Assembly: GCF_029457495.1 (NCBI RefSeq)
Contig: NZ_CP120361.1
Location: 434,001 to 498,000, forward strand
DNA length: 64,000 nt
Reading direction: 5' to 3'
Source of the DNA: Chelativorans sp. AA-79
GTDB lineage: Bacteria; Pseudomonadota; Alphaproteobacteria; Rhizobiales; Rhizobiaceae
The number at the start of each line of letters is the position of its first letter. Position 1 is the stretch's first letter. Shown here piece after piece: positions 36,625-45,172 of the stretch. A program made the position numbers and the translations under genes. The notes under the pieces are model-generated. The model was not told the origin of the DNA. It worked only from the letters and a program-made list of their open reading frames with translations, and ran no database searches.

Positions 36625-37463
36625 TAGTTCTTTCCGTGCATGGGCCGATCACCGAAGGCGGCCTGAAAGGGATCGGGCCGGCGGCTGATATGCCGCCCGC
36701 CATCGACATGAAGGGTGGCGCCGGTGACGAAGGAGGCGTCGGCCGATGCGAGATGGGCAATCGTCTTTGCGACTTCGTCCGGACTACCCTCGCGGCCGAG
36801 CAGCGACGCGGGCATGGCGAATGCCTCTCCATCTCTCCCAACGTCGCTCAACGTGGCCTGAAAATGCTCGGTCGCGATCACGCCGGGTGCGACCGCGTTG
36901 ACGCGGATTCCTTCCGGGGCAAGCTCGACGGCCAGCGCCCGGGTCAGGCTGACGATCGCCCCCTTGCTCGCCACGTAGGCGGCGTAGCTGGGGACGGGCA
37001 GATCCACTTGCACCGAAGCGATGTTCACGATCGACCCCGAGCGGCGCCCGCGCATGTCGCGCGCAGCAGCGCGGGACAGCACGGCGACCGCCGTCACATT
37101 GGTGGCGAAGACCTGCTCCCAGTCTTCATCGGAACTGTCGAGAAACGAGACGCGTGAGCCGTGCCAGGCCGCGTTGTTGACCAGCACGTCGATGCGCCCC
37201 CAGCGCCCAACCACCGCCGGCACGAGCTTTTCGCGATCGCCCGGCTGCGACAGGTCGGCAACCGCCGTTGCGATATCAGCGCCGGAAAGGGATTTCGCAG
37301 CCCGATCGAGCCCGCCCGCATCGATGTCGGTGAGCATGACACGGCACCCTTCCGCCGCAAGCAGGCGCGCGGTGGCGAGCCCGATGCCGCCGGCCGCACC
37401 CGTGACGAGCGCCACTGCGCCGGCAAAGTGGCCTGAATTCCTGCGATCTTCAGGCACCGGCAA
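36624..37463 (-). CDS. Short-chain dehydrogenase/reductase (SDR), probable sugar dehydrogenase
   Basis: 279 residues. TGAAGGIG at 21-28 is the NAD(P)-binding motif, NNAAW replaces the NNAG strand end, and YVASKGA carries the YxxxK catalytic pair; the C-terminal TLHVDGG is typical of the classical family. Inserted between a permease gene and ugpC in a sugar operon with a DgoD-like dehydratase, it probably oxidises an imported aldose to its lactone. Its end overlaps ugpC. Exact sugar not determinable. Confidence 0.85.
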   Translation of the reverse strand: MPVPEDRRNSGHFAGAVALVTGAAGGIGLATARLLAAEGCRVMLTDIDAGGLDRAAKSLSGADIATAVADLSQPGDREKLVPAVVGRWGRIDVLVNNAAWHGSRVSFLDSSDEDWEQVFATNVTAVAVLSRAAARDMRGRRSGSIVNIASVQVDLPVPSYAAYVASKGAIVSLTRALAVELAPEGIRVNAVAPGVIATEHFQATLSDVGRDGEAFAMPASLLGREGSPDEVAKTIAHLASADASFVTGATLHVDGGRHISRRPDPFQAAFGDRPMHGKN

Positions 37464-38349
37464 CCGCTCCCGAGGTCAGGCCGCGCACCATTGAGCGCTG
37501 GACGGCGAAGAAGGCGATCATCAACGGCAGGGTTGTGATGGTCGCGGCCGCCATCATACCGCCCCAGTCGGTTTTGAATTGGCCGGTGAAGGTCAGCACG
37601 AGGGCTGCCGGCAGCGTCTGCTTGTCCAGCGAAGTGATGAAGGTCAGCGGGTAGATCAGATTGTTCCACGCCTCCATGAAAACGAAGGTGCCGGTGGTGA
37701 GAATGCCGGGAAAGACAAGCGGCACGACGACCCGCAGGAGAACCTGCCATCGGGGATAGCCATCGACGCGCGCCGCCTCCTCCACCTCGATCGGAACGGC
37801 GTCGATGAAGCTCTTCATCATCCACACCGCAAAGGGCAGGCCGAAAGTGGTGAAGCCGACGACGAGGCCGGAAAGGCTGTCGAGCAGCTGTGCGTTGAGC
37901 AGAAGCAGATAAAGCGGCGCAAGCAGTACGATCATCGGCAGCATGCGCACGATGAGCACCGTGTAACCGATCGACGTGCGGAGGCGGAACTGCGCGCGCG
38001 AAAGCGCGTAAGCCGCCGGCGTGGCGACGACGACCGCGATGAGGGCGGTCAGGAAGCAACTCACCACCGTATTGAAGAAGAACGAGACGAAAGGCAGCGT
38101 CCCCCCGCCAAGGCCAATATAGTTGGCCAGTGTCGGCTCGTGCGGCCAAAGCGTCGGGTCGAGCCGCGTTGCCTCCAGCTCCGTCTTGAGCGAGGTGGAA
38201 AGCATCCAATAGACCGGCGCGAGGCTCCACACGAGCGCAAAGCCGATCGCCGCCATCTGCACGACCTTGCCGGAGCGCTGCCACGCATCGGTGCGGCTGG
38301 AAGAAGCGCCCAGCGCGGCCGAGGATGGAAAGGTCTCTTCATTGCTCAT
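37450..38349 (-). CDS. CUT1 sugar ABC permease (MalG type)
   Basis: 299 residues, six membrane helices. The EAA loop (VEEAARVDGYPRWQVLLRVV) docks the ATPase. ATG 38349 was taken because the protein then begins with a short cytoplasmic tail before helix 1; it follows the MalF-type gene by 2 nt. Its 3' end overlaps the SDR gene by 14 nt, so the operon is very compact. Confidence 0.9.
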   Translation of the reverse strand: MSNEETFPSSAALGASSSRTDAWQRSGKVVQMAAIGFALVWSLAPVYWMLSTSLKTELEATRLDPTLWPHEPTLANYIGLGGGTLPFVSFFFNTVVSCFLTALIAVVVATPAAYALSRAQFRLRTSIGYTVLIVRMLPMIVLLAPLYLLLLNAQLLDSLSGLVVGFTTFGLPFAVWMMKSFIDAVPIEVEEAARVDGYPRWQVLLRVVVPLVFPGILTTGTFVFMEAWNNLIYPLTFITSLDKQTLPAALVLTFTGQFKTDWGGMMAAATITTLPLMIAFFAVQRSMVRGLTSGAVAGA

Positions 38350-38351
38350 GT

Positions 38352-39266
38352 TCAGTTCATCCTGAGCGCGCGCACATAGGCGACCGCGAATACGAGAAGC
38401 AGCAGAAGCCAGATCACGCCGGTGGCCGAGGCGTAGCCGAATTCGAAATTCTCGAAGGCCAGGCGGTAGACGTAGACCACGAGGGTGGTCGTGCTGAATC
38501 CGGGGCCGCCCTGGGTCATGGCCCAGATCTTCGCGAAGTCGTTGAAGTTGGCGATGATCATCAGCAGGCTCGAGACGATCAACGGATTTCGCAGGAATGG
38601 CAGCTTGATATGCCAGATCATGCTCCAAGTCCGCGCGCGATCGACACGTGCGGATTCGATGACCTCGTTCGGAATCCCGGAGAGCGCCGCGCTCAAAAGG
38701 AGAAAGAAGAACGGCGCCATCGCCCAGATATTGGCGACCATGACCGCCGGCATCGCCAGGGCGGCATTGTTGAGCCACGGGACCGGATGGTCGATCAGCC
38801 CCGACCACAGGAGCATCTCGTTCACGATGCCGCCGTTCTGCATGTACATGTAGCGGAACAGGAAGGCGACGACGACGAAGGGCACGGCCCAGGGCACCAG
38901 AAGGAGCGCCCGGACGGCCCGAAACTGCGGACCTGCCAGATTGTCCAGCAGGAGCGCGAAGATGAGGCCGAGAAGCGCCGAGACGAAAACGCTTCCGAAG
39001 GTGTAGACGGCAGTGTTGTAGAGCGCCGTCCAGAAGACCGGGTCGGAGAAGAGGCTGCTGTAGTTGCCCGCGCCCACATAGCCGCCGGGCACGATGTCCA
39101 GCAGGTTGTAATCCTGCACGGACAGCATGAGCGTGTAGACGACCGGATAGCCGACGACGAGCGCAAGCACCGCCAGCGTCGGCATCACCATCCAGTCCAG
39201 CCATGGCACCCGTCCGGACGCTCTCCGGACGGGCTTCTGGTTCTCCATCACGGCCGTGTTGCTCAT
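38352..39266 (-). CDS. CUT1 sugar ABC permease (MalF type)
   Basis: 304 residues, six membrane helices, with the EAA-like loop (NEVIESARVDRARTWSMIWH) that contacts UgpC. It forms the channel with the MalG-type protein encoded just behind it. Start overlaps the stop of the binding-protein gene by 4 nt. Confidence 0.9.
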   Translation of the reverse strand: MSNTAVMENQKPVRRASGRVPWLDWMVMPTLAVLALVVGYPVVYTLMLSVQDYNLLDIVPGGYVGAGNYSSLFSDPVFWTALYNTAVYTFGSVFVSALLGLIFALLLDNLAGPQFRAVRALLLVPWAVPFVVVAFLFRYMYMQNGGIVNEMLLWSGLIDHPVPWLNNAALAMPAVMVANIWAMAPFFFLLLSAALSGIPNEVIESARVDRARTWSMIWHIKLPFLRNPLIVSSLLMIIANFNDFAKIWAMTQGGPGFSTTTLVVYVYRLAFENFEFGYASATGVIWLLLLLVFAVAYVRALRMN

Positions 39267-40534
39267 TGCCGGTCGAGCTGGCTCTGGACGGAGGCGGCGA
39301 TATCGTCGATCGGCTCGGTGCCGGTCACCGCCTGCTGGACGCCGGCCATCACCGCAGTGGAGGCCGCCGCGAAATCAGGCCCGTATGGCTGCGGCGCCAC
39401 GGTGGGAATGATGCGCTCGCGGAAAGCGTTGAAGATCGGCGTGTCCAGTTCTTCGGATAGCGCCTCAGGCGCCTCCTGCAGCGGCGGCAGAGAGGAATTG
39501 TAGCTGACCGTGTAGTTCGCGATGGCGTCCGGCGACGTCGCCAGATATTGCATGAACTTCCATGCGGCCTCCTTCTTCTCGCTGTCGGCGAACATGACGA
39601 GCTGATGCCCGCCTTCGAAGGAGTGGGATTCCCCGCCGGGTCCCGTGGGCATGGCGGCAACGCCCCAATGCTCATAGAACTCCTCGTCCGACATGCCGTT
39701 GGTGCTCTGGATCACGCCTTGAAGCAGCACCTGATCCCAGTGGAATGCCACCTTGTCCTGGGCGGCCAGGGGCCGGAACTCGCCGATCTTGCGGCCGGGG
39801 TCGATGTAGCCCTTCTGCGCGAGATCGCGCATCCACTGGAGATAGGCCTTCATCTCGGGTGACTCGGCACCCGTTGCGCCTTCGCCCACCGGCTGGGCGC
39901 CGAAGGTGCGCATCCAGGGCCAGTTGGAACTCATGGAAAAGGCGCGGTTCGTGGTGTCGAGGCCTAGCGGAATGACGTCCGGCTGGCTTTCCTTGACGGC
40001 GGCCATCGCCTCCATCAGCTCATCGATCGTCTTCGGCGGGTTCTCGGGGTCGAGCCCGGCTTCCTCCATGATGGCCTTGTTGTACCACAGGCCGGCAGGC
40101 GCGTGGTTCCACGGCAGCGCGATCAGCTTGCTGTCGAGTCTGAGATCCTCCAGCCCGGTCAACTCCACGTCCAGCCTTGCGACATACTCATCGAGCGGTT
40201 CGAGCTTTCCTGTCGCGGCAAGCAGGAAGGTGTCGTTGCCGGCAAGCTGGGAAACATCCGGCGGATTGCCGGAGCGGACCCGCAGGACAAGCTGCCTTGC
40301 GATCTCGGAGAACGAAATAGCTTCGCTCTCGATCTCAATGTTCGGATTGGCCGCCTCGAAATCGGCGATCACCTTTTCGATTCCAGGGCGCGTCGCAGCT
40401 TCCGCGGACGCCCAGTTGGCGAAAGTCAGCGTGATCTTCTCCTGCGCGGTCGCGGCGGTGACGACGGCCGCCATAGCCAGGGCCGAAGTGGCGAACAGCG
40501 CGGACACACGCCTGCACGAGTGGATCGAAGTCAA
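39263..40534 (-). CDS. CUT1 sugar ABC transporter binding protein
   Basis: 423 residues; signal peptide MTSIHSCRRVSALFATSA... ending VTAATAQ. Family 1 extracellular solute-binding fold, rich in aromatic residues for sugar stacking. The start codon is TTG at 40534, with GGGAGG 5 nt before it; no ATG is suitably placed. First gene of the operon binding protein - MalF - MalG - SDR - UgpC - DgoD-like, all on the minus strand. Ligand unknown; the catabolic genes point to an aldose or a sugar acid. Confidence 0.88.
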   Translation of the reverse strand: MTSIHSCRRVSALFATSALAMAAVVTAATAQEKITLTFANWASAEAATRPGIEKVIADFEAANPNIEIESEAISFSEIARQLVLRVRSGNPPDVSQLAGNDTFLLAATGKLEPLDEYVARLDVELTGLEDLRLDSKLIALPWNHAPAGLWYNKAIMEEAGLDPENPPKTIDELMEAMAAVKESQPDVIPLGLDTTNRAFSMSSNWPWMRTFGAQPVGEGATGAESPEMKAYLQWMRDLAQKGYIDPGRKIGEFRPLAAQDKVAFHWDQVLLQGVIQSTNGMSDEEFYEHWGVAAMPTGPGGESHSFEGGHQLVMFADSEKKEAAWKFMQYLATSPDAIANYTVSYNSSLPPLQEAPEALSEELDTPIFNAFRERIIPTVAPQPYGPDFAAASTAVMAGVQQAVTGTEPIDDIAASVQSQLDRQ

Positions 40535-40596
40535 TGAAACCTCCCTTTTTTTCGAAAGCGCACTTTGCTCCTCAACCCCGCTTTCTGCCGGATCAA

Positions 40597-40614
40597 TATC
40601 TGATATTCCAGATA
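40597..40614. promoter_or_regulatory. inverted repeat in the divergent gap, possible operator of the FCD-type regulator
   Basis: TATCTG (40597-40602) and CAGATA (40609-40614) form a 6-bp inverted repeat with a 6-bp spacer, in the region between the binding protein gene and the GntR/FCD regulator gene. On the minus strand a weak TAGACA ... TATTGA promoter-like pair surrounds it. Confidence 0.4.
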
Positions 40615-40674
40615 CTGTCTAGGCAAAGCCCCAGCCGCGCGCTAAAAGATTCCGTCGGTGTCAGGGGAACGGAT

Positions 40675-41373
40675 TTGGATCTGCTACGTCTCAACAGGCC
40701 GGAATCGCTGTCTGAAATGGCGTTGCGGGAGCTGCGCAACGCCATCATCGAGGGGCGCTTGAAGCTCGGCGACCAGGTTTCGGAAATCCGGCTCTCCAAG
40801 ATGCTCGGCATCAGCAAGACGCCCGTGCGGGAGGCGCTGCAGGAACTGAGGCGCGAGGGCCTGGTGCAGATCGACCCCCAACGCGGCACCTCGATCTTCC
40901 GTATCGAGGAGGCGGAGATCGACCAGATCGCCGAGTTCCGCCGGCTGCTCGAACTCGCAGCGGCCCGCCGCATCATGGCCGGCGACCGGAGTGAAGCGTG
41001 TCGCAGGATGCGCATCGTCGTGAACGACATGCACAAGGCGCTGGCAGACAACGACTTCGCCGCCTACCGCAAACTCGATGCGCAGTTTCATCTGGTGCTC
41101 ATCGAGTGCTGCGGGAACGGGTATATCCGCGATGGTTACGGGCTCATCGCCGCCAAGATCGGGGCGCTGCGCACGCGCGCCCACGACGACCGGCATGTGG
41201 TCGATCGCTCGCTCGGCGCCCACACGATGCTCTGCGGGATGCTGGAAACGGGCGACGAGCAGGCCTTTTGCACGCTCCTGTCACGGCATATCGAGAATAC
41301 CGGACGCGATTATCGTGCGTGGCTCGAACGCCAGGGCGAGGGCGCCGCACGGGCGCGCGACGCCACCACCTGA
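40675..41373 (+). CDS. GntR-family regulator, FadR subfamily (FCD domain)
   Basis: 232 residues from a TTG at 40675 that has AGGGGA 6 nt upstream. The same frame is open back to an ATG at 40534, but that would cover the whole divergent promoter region and add a tail not seen in the family, so I prefer the short form. Winged helix at the N-terminus (LRNAIIEGRLKLGD, SKTPVREALQELRREGLV); the rest is an FCD all-helical ligand domain with candidate metal ligands. Divergent from the sugar ABC operon with DgoD-like dehydratase, which it probably controls in response to a sugar acid. Confidence 0.85.
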   Translation: MDLLRLNRPESLSEMALRELRNAIIEGRLKLGDQVSEIRLSKMLGISKTPVREALQELRREGLVQIDPQRGTSIFRIEEAEIDQIAEFRRLLELAAARRIMAGDRSEACRRMRIVVNDMHKALADNDFAAYRKLDAQFHLVLIECCGNGYIRDGYGLIAAKIGALRTRAHDDRHVVDRSLGAHTMLCGMLETGDEQAFCTLLSRHIENTGRDYRAWLERQGEGAARARDATT

Positions 41374-41377
41374 CCGC

Positions 41378-42517
41378 TCATACCGGCAGTGCGACCCGGT
41401 AGCGCTCGAGCCCGTCCAGATCGGGCGCCACGCCCAGACCGTACCCCTCCGGAACGCGCATATTGCCGGATGTGATATCGGGAAAGCCGAGAATGAAACG
41501 GTCGCGCAGGGGATTTGGGTTCGAATCGACTTCAAGCACACCGTCACCGCCGACGGCCGCCAGGAAATGCAGGGAGGCCATGAGGCCGATACCGCCGCCG
41601 AGCCAATGCGGGCACAGGCTGATCCCGTGTTCCAGCGCCCGGCGGCCGATCGCGACACAGCGGCTGAAGCCACCCCATTTGCCGATATCGGGTTGCAGGA
41701 CCGATATGCCGCCCGACTCCATCATCTGCCTGAATGCCGCATCGCCGCGAAGATTCTCGCCCAGGGCCACCGGGATTGGCGAACCGCGCGTCAGCCGCTG
41801 CCAATCCGACAACGGAGCATCGGCGCGCAGAGGCTCTTCGAGCCACACCGGCCCAAAGGGCGCAAGGGCGGCGCTCATCTCCACCGCTTCCTCAAAAGTC
41901 CACGCCTGATTGGCGTCCACCATGATCGGTGTTCCCGGACCGAAGGCCTCCCGCAATGCGCGCAAGTTGCGCACATCGCGCTCCTGCCCGAAGCCGACCT
42001 TGAGCTTGAACCGGCGATAGCCCTCCGCGTGCTTGCGCAGTGCCAGGATCTCCGGCCGATCGGCGTTCAGGCCGCTGGCATAGGCCGGCACGGACCCGAT
42101 CTCCTCCTCGCGGAACATCCGGTAAAGCGGCTTGCGCGCTCTTCTGGCGACCAGGTCCCAGAGCGCAATGTCCAGGCCCGCGACCGCCTGCGCGAGCGGA
42201 CCGGGCTCACCGCTTTGAATGGCGAGCACTTCGGTCGCGGCGGTGAGCCGGCGGAAGGCTTCCGAGGGATCGTCAAAGCGCCTCGACTTGCACAAGGGCG
42301 CCAGCGTCGACTGGATGAGCCGGGCGCGATGCTCGGCGCCGACCGAGGGAAAGTTGCACCAGACCTCCCCCCAGCCTTCGGCTCCGTCGGAGGACCGCAC
42401 CTGAACGAAAAGGGCTGGACGGTCCCGCATCTCTCCGAAGGAGGTCACCACAGGCACGTCGATCGGCACCCGGAAGACATGCGGTGTGATCTCTGCGGTT
42501 TCGAAGGATATGTCCAT
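41378..42517 (-). CDS. Enolase-superfamily (mandelate racemase/muconate lactonising type) enzyme
   Basis: 379 residues. KLKVG (catalytic KxK), MVDANQAW (metal Asp), WLEEPL (metal Glu), GENLRG (metal Glu) and PHWLGGGIGL (general acid His) identify the mandelate racemase subgroup. Such enzymes dehydrate sugar acids or epimerise carboxylates; I cannot name the substrate. ATG 42517 was chosen over an upstream ATG because the protein then starts at the capping domain (MDISFETAEITPHVFRV). It follows the LacI gene by 11 bp and converges with the FCD regulator (4 bp gap). Confidence 0.8.
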   Translation of the reverse strand: MDISFETAEITPHVFRVPIDVPVVTSFGEMRDRPALFVQVRSSDGAEGWGEVWCNFPSVGAEHRARLIQSTLAPLCKSRRFDDPSEAFRRLTAATEVLAIQSGEPGPLAQAVAGLDIALWDLVARRARKPLYRMFREEEIGSVPAYASGLNADRPEILALRKHAEGYRRFKLKVGFGQERDVRNLRALREAFGPGTPIMVDANQAWTFEEAVEMSAALAPFGPVWLEEPLRADAPLSDWQRLTRGSPIPVALGENLRGDAAFRQMMESGGISVLQPDIGKWGGFSRCVAIGRRALEHGISLCPHWLGGGIGLMASLHFLAAVGGDGVLEVDSNPNPLRDRFILGFPDITSGNMRVPEGYGLGVAPDLDGLERYRVALPV

Positions 42518-42528
42518 GGGTGGGACCC

Positions 42529-43587
42529 TCAGTCTTTGGGAGGCGGCGCAGTGGATTCGCGAACCACCAGGGAAAAATCTATCTCGCGATGCATGATCGC
42601 CGGCGCGCCCGCCAGATGCTCCACGAGATATTCGCCCGCCCGGACCCAGATCTCGTCGGTCGGCATGTGGATCGTCGTCAGGCTCGGCTGCAGATGGCGG
42701 CTCCATTCGAGATCATCGAAGCCGACGACCGAAAGTTGCTGCGGAACCGGGATGCCGAGCTTCTGCGCCTCCAGCATCACGCCATAGGCGATGACGTCGT
42801 TGCCGCAGACCAGCGCTGTCGGCCGGTCGCCTTCCGCCAGGATGTAGCGCGCCGCCTGGCGCGCATCATCGAGATTGTAGTTGACCTGCACCATCCAGCG
42901 TTCCGGCGGCGGCGCGTCATGCTCCTCCAGAACCTGGAGGACCCCGGTGAGGCGGGCCTGCGCGCGGTCGTTGTTCCTCTGCATCGCCGCCACGATTCCC
43001 ACGCGCCTGTGGCCGAGCTCGATCAGATGCTGCGTGATGCGCCGCCCCGCCGCCGCGTTGTCCACGCCGATGCTGGGATAGGGCTTTTCCGGCTCGTAGA
43101 CGCCGACATTCACGAAAGGGATCTTCTGCGAAAGCAGAAGTTTGCGCAGCTCATCATGCCGCTTGTCTCCGCGCAGGATAAGCCCGTCTATGCCGCGGCT
43201 GACGAGGTTGCGCGCCTGCTTGAGCTCGATGTCGAGATCATACTCATTGGTGGAAAGCAGAAGCAGGTAGTCCTTCGTCGCCAGGTAGGACTGCAGCGAC
43301 TGCAGACCGCGCGCGAACATCGCATTGTCGATGGTCGGCACGATGGCTCCGATCGTGCGGGTCCGCCGGCTGGACAGGGCACGGGCGGAGGCATCGGGGA
43401 TGTAACCGATTTCGTCGATCACCGTGTTGATGCGCGCGCGAAGCCCGGCACTCACCGACTCAGGGTTGTTGAGCGCGCGGGAAACCGTCGCGGTAGAGAC
43501 GCCCGCCCGCTTCGCCACTTCGCGGATTCCAACGGATTTTGCCTCGTCGAGAAGCGTGGTCGTCGGTTTTTTAGAAATCGGTTTCAT
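42529..43587 (-). CDS. LacI-family transcriptional regulator
   Basis: 352 residues. The helix-turn-helix VAKRAGVSTATVSRALN (about 25-41) is followed by a hinge helix and a periplasmic-binding-protein-like sugar domain (FDDLEWSRHLQPSLTTI near the end). It faces the ABC/kinase/aldolase operon across 220 bp that contain a 14-bp LacI-type operator on top of the promoter, so it should repress that operon until its sugar or a phosphorylated intermediate binds. Co-transcribed with the enolase-family gene downstream. Confidence 0.9.
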   Translation of the reverse strand: MKPISKKPTTTLLDEAKSVGIREVAKRAGVSTATVSRALNNPESVSAGLRARINTVIDEIGYIPDASARALSSRRTRTIGAIVPTIDNAMFARGLQSLQSYLATKDYLLLLSTNEYDLDIELKQARNLVSRGIDGLILRGDKRHDELRKLLLSQKIPFVNVGVYEPEKPYPSIGVDNAAAGRRITQHLIELGHRRVGIVAAMQRNNDRAQARLTGVLQVLEEHDAPPPERWMVQVNYNLDDARQAARYILAEGDRPTALVCGNDVIAYGVMLEAQKLGIPVPQQLSVVGFDDLEWSRHLQPSLTTIHMPTDEIWVRAGEYLVEHLAGAPAIMHREIDFSLVVRESTAPPPKD

Positions 43588-43704
43588 GCTGTTTCGGGTG
43601 CGCTATGCATCCGGCTTTCTTGCAACAGGTTGGCTGGAAATGCAATCATTTGGCGGGCATCTAGCGAATTCAGGAAAGAGTCACTCATGTGTGCCCGCTC
43701 CGAA

Positions 43705-43733
43705 TTGACATTGCCGGGATCGGAAGATATGTA
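43705..43733 (+). promoter_or_regulatory. promoter of the sugar ABC/kinase/aldolase operon
   Basis: TTGACA (43705-43710), a 17-bp spacer and TATGTA (43728-43733), 75 bp before the GTG of the binding-protein gene. The -35 is a perfect match with ideal spacing, and the -10 is overlapped by the LacI-type operator. Confidence 0.65.
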
Positions 43734-43743
43734 ACCGGTTACA
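43730..43743. promoter_or_regulatory. LacI-family operator
   Basis: TGTAACCGGTTACA is a perfect 14-bp palindrome with the central CpG typical of LacI-family sites. It covers the -10 box and start region of the operon promoter, opposite the divergent LacI gene, so binding would block transcription. Confidence 0.8.
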
Positions 43744-43807
43744 GTGAAATCGCTCACTGTTCCGCACGCCTTTGCGGGCAGCGGACCTGGACCAGGGAGG
43801 ACTCATC

Positions 43808-45112
43808 GTGCGATCATCATTGAAAACACTGCCGACCCTCGCCGCGGCGCTGCTTCTGCCCGCCGCCTGGGGTGCTGTTGCAGCGGCGCAGGAATTCGAC
43901 TGGAAGGCGCATGAAGGCGAGACGATCACCTTCCTCGCCAACAACAATCCGTGGGCGACGACCGTCCTGAAATACAAGGACGAGTTCGAGGCGCTGACGG
44001 GGATCACGCTCCGCGTCGACAGCTATCAGGAGCAGCAGATGCGGCAGCGCCTGCTGACCGTCATGAACGCGCGCAGCGACGAGGTGGACATCTTCATGAC
44101 CCTGCCGTCCCGCGAAGGCATGCAGTTCGCGGCGGCCGGCTGGTACGAGGACCTTCTGCCCTACACCACTGAAAACGCCGCTCCGGAATACGATTTCAAG
44201 GGCTTCAGCCCCGCACTCGTGGAAGCGGCCACCTTCGACGGCGCGCTGACGGGCGTTCCCCTGAACATCGAGGGGCCGCTTCTCTACTATCGCACCGACG
44301 TGTTCGAGAAGTGCGGGCTCAATCCCCCCGAGAGCCTTGCGGGGATCTCCGAGGTCGCGGCGGAGCTCAAGAAGTGCGCTCCCGACATGACGGCCTTCGC
44401 CTCGCGCGGGCTCGCGCCGGCGCTTCCCTATACTTTCAGCAACTTCCTTCACAATATGGGCGGAAGCTACATGGCGGACGGGAAGTCGAACCTCTGCTCG
44501 GAGGAGGGCAAGAAGGCGATTTCGCTCTATGCCTCATTGCTGAAGGACTATGGCCCGCCGGGCGTGGTCAACTACTCCTTCTATCAGCTCACCTCGCTTT
44601 ATCGCGAGGGCCGTTCGGCCATGTCATTCCAGTCCTCGAACGAATTCCCAGCCGTCATGGAAGGCGGCGCCCGGCTCGAGGATACGGCGATCGTGCCGCT
44701 GCCGGCGGGCGAGGGCGGCTCTCACCCGACCACGATCGGCTGGGCGCTGGCCGTCTCGCAGTTCAGCTCCAACCCGGAGGCGGCCTGGTACTTCGTGCAG
44801 TGGGCGAGCAGCCCTGAGATGCAGGCGAAACTCGCGCTCGAAGGCATCGCACCGCCACGCAACGCGGTGGCCTCCGACCCCGACTACCAGGCTTGGCTCG
44901 AGGAGCAGCCGGTGCGCCAGCATTGGCAGGAGGCATTGGAGCACCTGGCCGACAAGGGCACCTCGGAAGTCGGCTATCCCATCGTCCAGAATCCGGAATC
45001 GCGCGAGTATATCGGCCAGGCGGTCAACGCCGTCCTCCTCGGCACGAGCACGGTAGACGAGGCCTGCGCTGCCGCCGACGAACAGCTCAACGCGCTGATC
45101 GCGCGCGAGTAG
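43808..45112 (+). CDS. CUT1 sugar ABC transporter binding protein
   Basis: 434 residues; signal peptide RSSLKTLPTLAAALLLPAAW ending near AVAAAQ. Family 1 solute-binding fold. The start is GTG at 43808 with GGGAGG 7 nt upstream; the frame also contains an ATG at 43772 without a ribosome binding site. First gene of an operon controlled by the LacI site: binding protein, SDR, two permeases, alcohol dehydrogenase, ATPase, kinase, aldolase. The imported ligand is presumably the sugar or alditol degraded by the last genes. Confidence 0.88.
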   Translation: MRSSLKTLPTLAAALLLPAAWGAVAAAQEFDWKAHEGETITFLANNNPWATTVLKYKDEFEALTGITLRVDSYQEQQMRQRLLTVMNARSDEVDIFMTLPSREGMQFAAAGWYEDLLPYTTENAAPEYDFKGFSPALVEAATFDGALTGVPLNIEGPLLYYRTDVFEKCGLNPPESLAGISEVAAELKKCAPDMTAFASRGLAPALPYTFSNFLHNMGGSYMADGKSNLCSEEGKKAISLYASLLKDYGPPGVVNYSFYQLTSLYREGRSAMSFQSSNEFPAVMEGGARLEDTAIVPLPAGEGGSHPTTIGWALAVSQFSSNPEAAWYFVQWASSPEMQAKLALEGIAPPRNAVASDPDYQAWLEEQPVRQHWQEALEHLADKGTSEVGYPIVQNPESREYIGQAVNAVLLGTSTVDEACAAADEQLNALIARE

Positions 45113-45130
45113 TTCCACATCCCGTTCAAC

Positions 45131-45154
45131 GGGCCGCTCGCATGCGGGCGGCCC
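45131..45154. repeat. intercistronic GC hairpin after the binding-protein gene
   Basis: GGGCCGC (45131-45137) pairs with GCGGCCC (45148-45154) and the bases between are themselves palindromic (CGCATGCG), giving a 24-nt almost perfect palindrome. No T-run follows. Such hairpins behind binding-protein genes often stabilise the upstream mRNA and raise binding protein over permease. Confidence 0.55.
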
Positions 45155-45172
45155 CTAATCGGATTAGCCCGA

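Noticed and set aside
34129..36627. 832-codon plus-strand frame covering the DgoD-like and UgpC genes
   Set aside because: Antisense shadow of two well-supported genes; its sequence is rich in Arg, His, Asp and Gly without any motif.
43687..43734. 15-codon ORF upstream of the binding-protein gene
   Set aside because: It overlaps the promoter -35 and -10 boxes and the LacI operator, so it lies before the transcription start and is coincidental.
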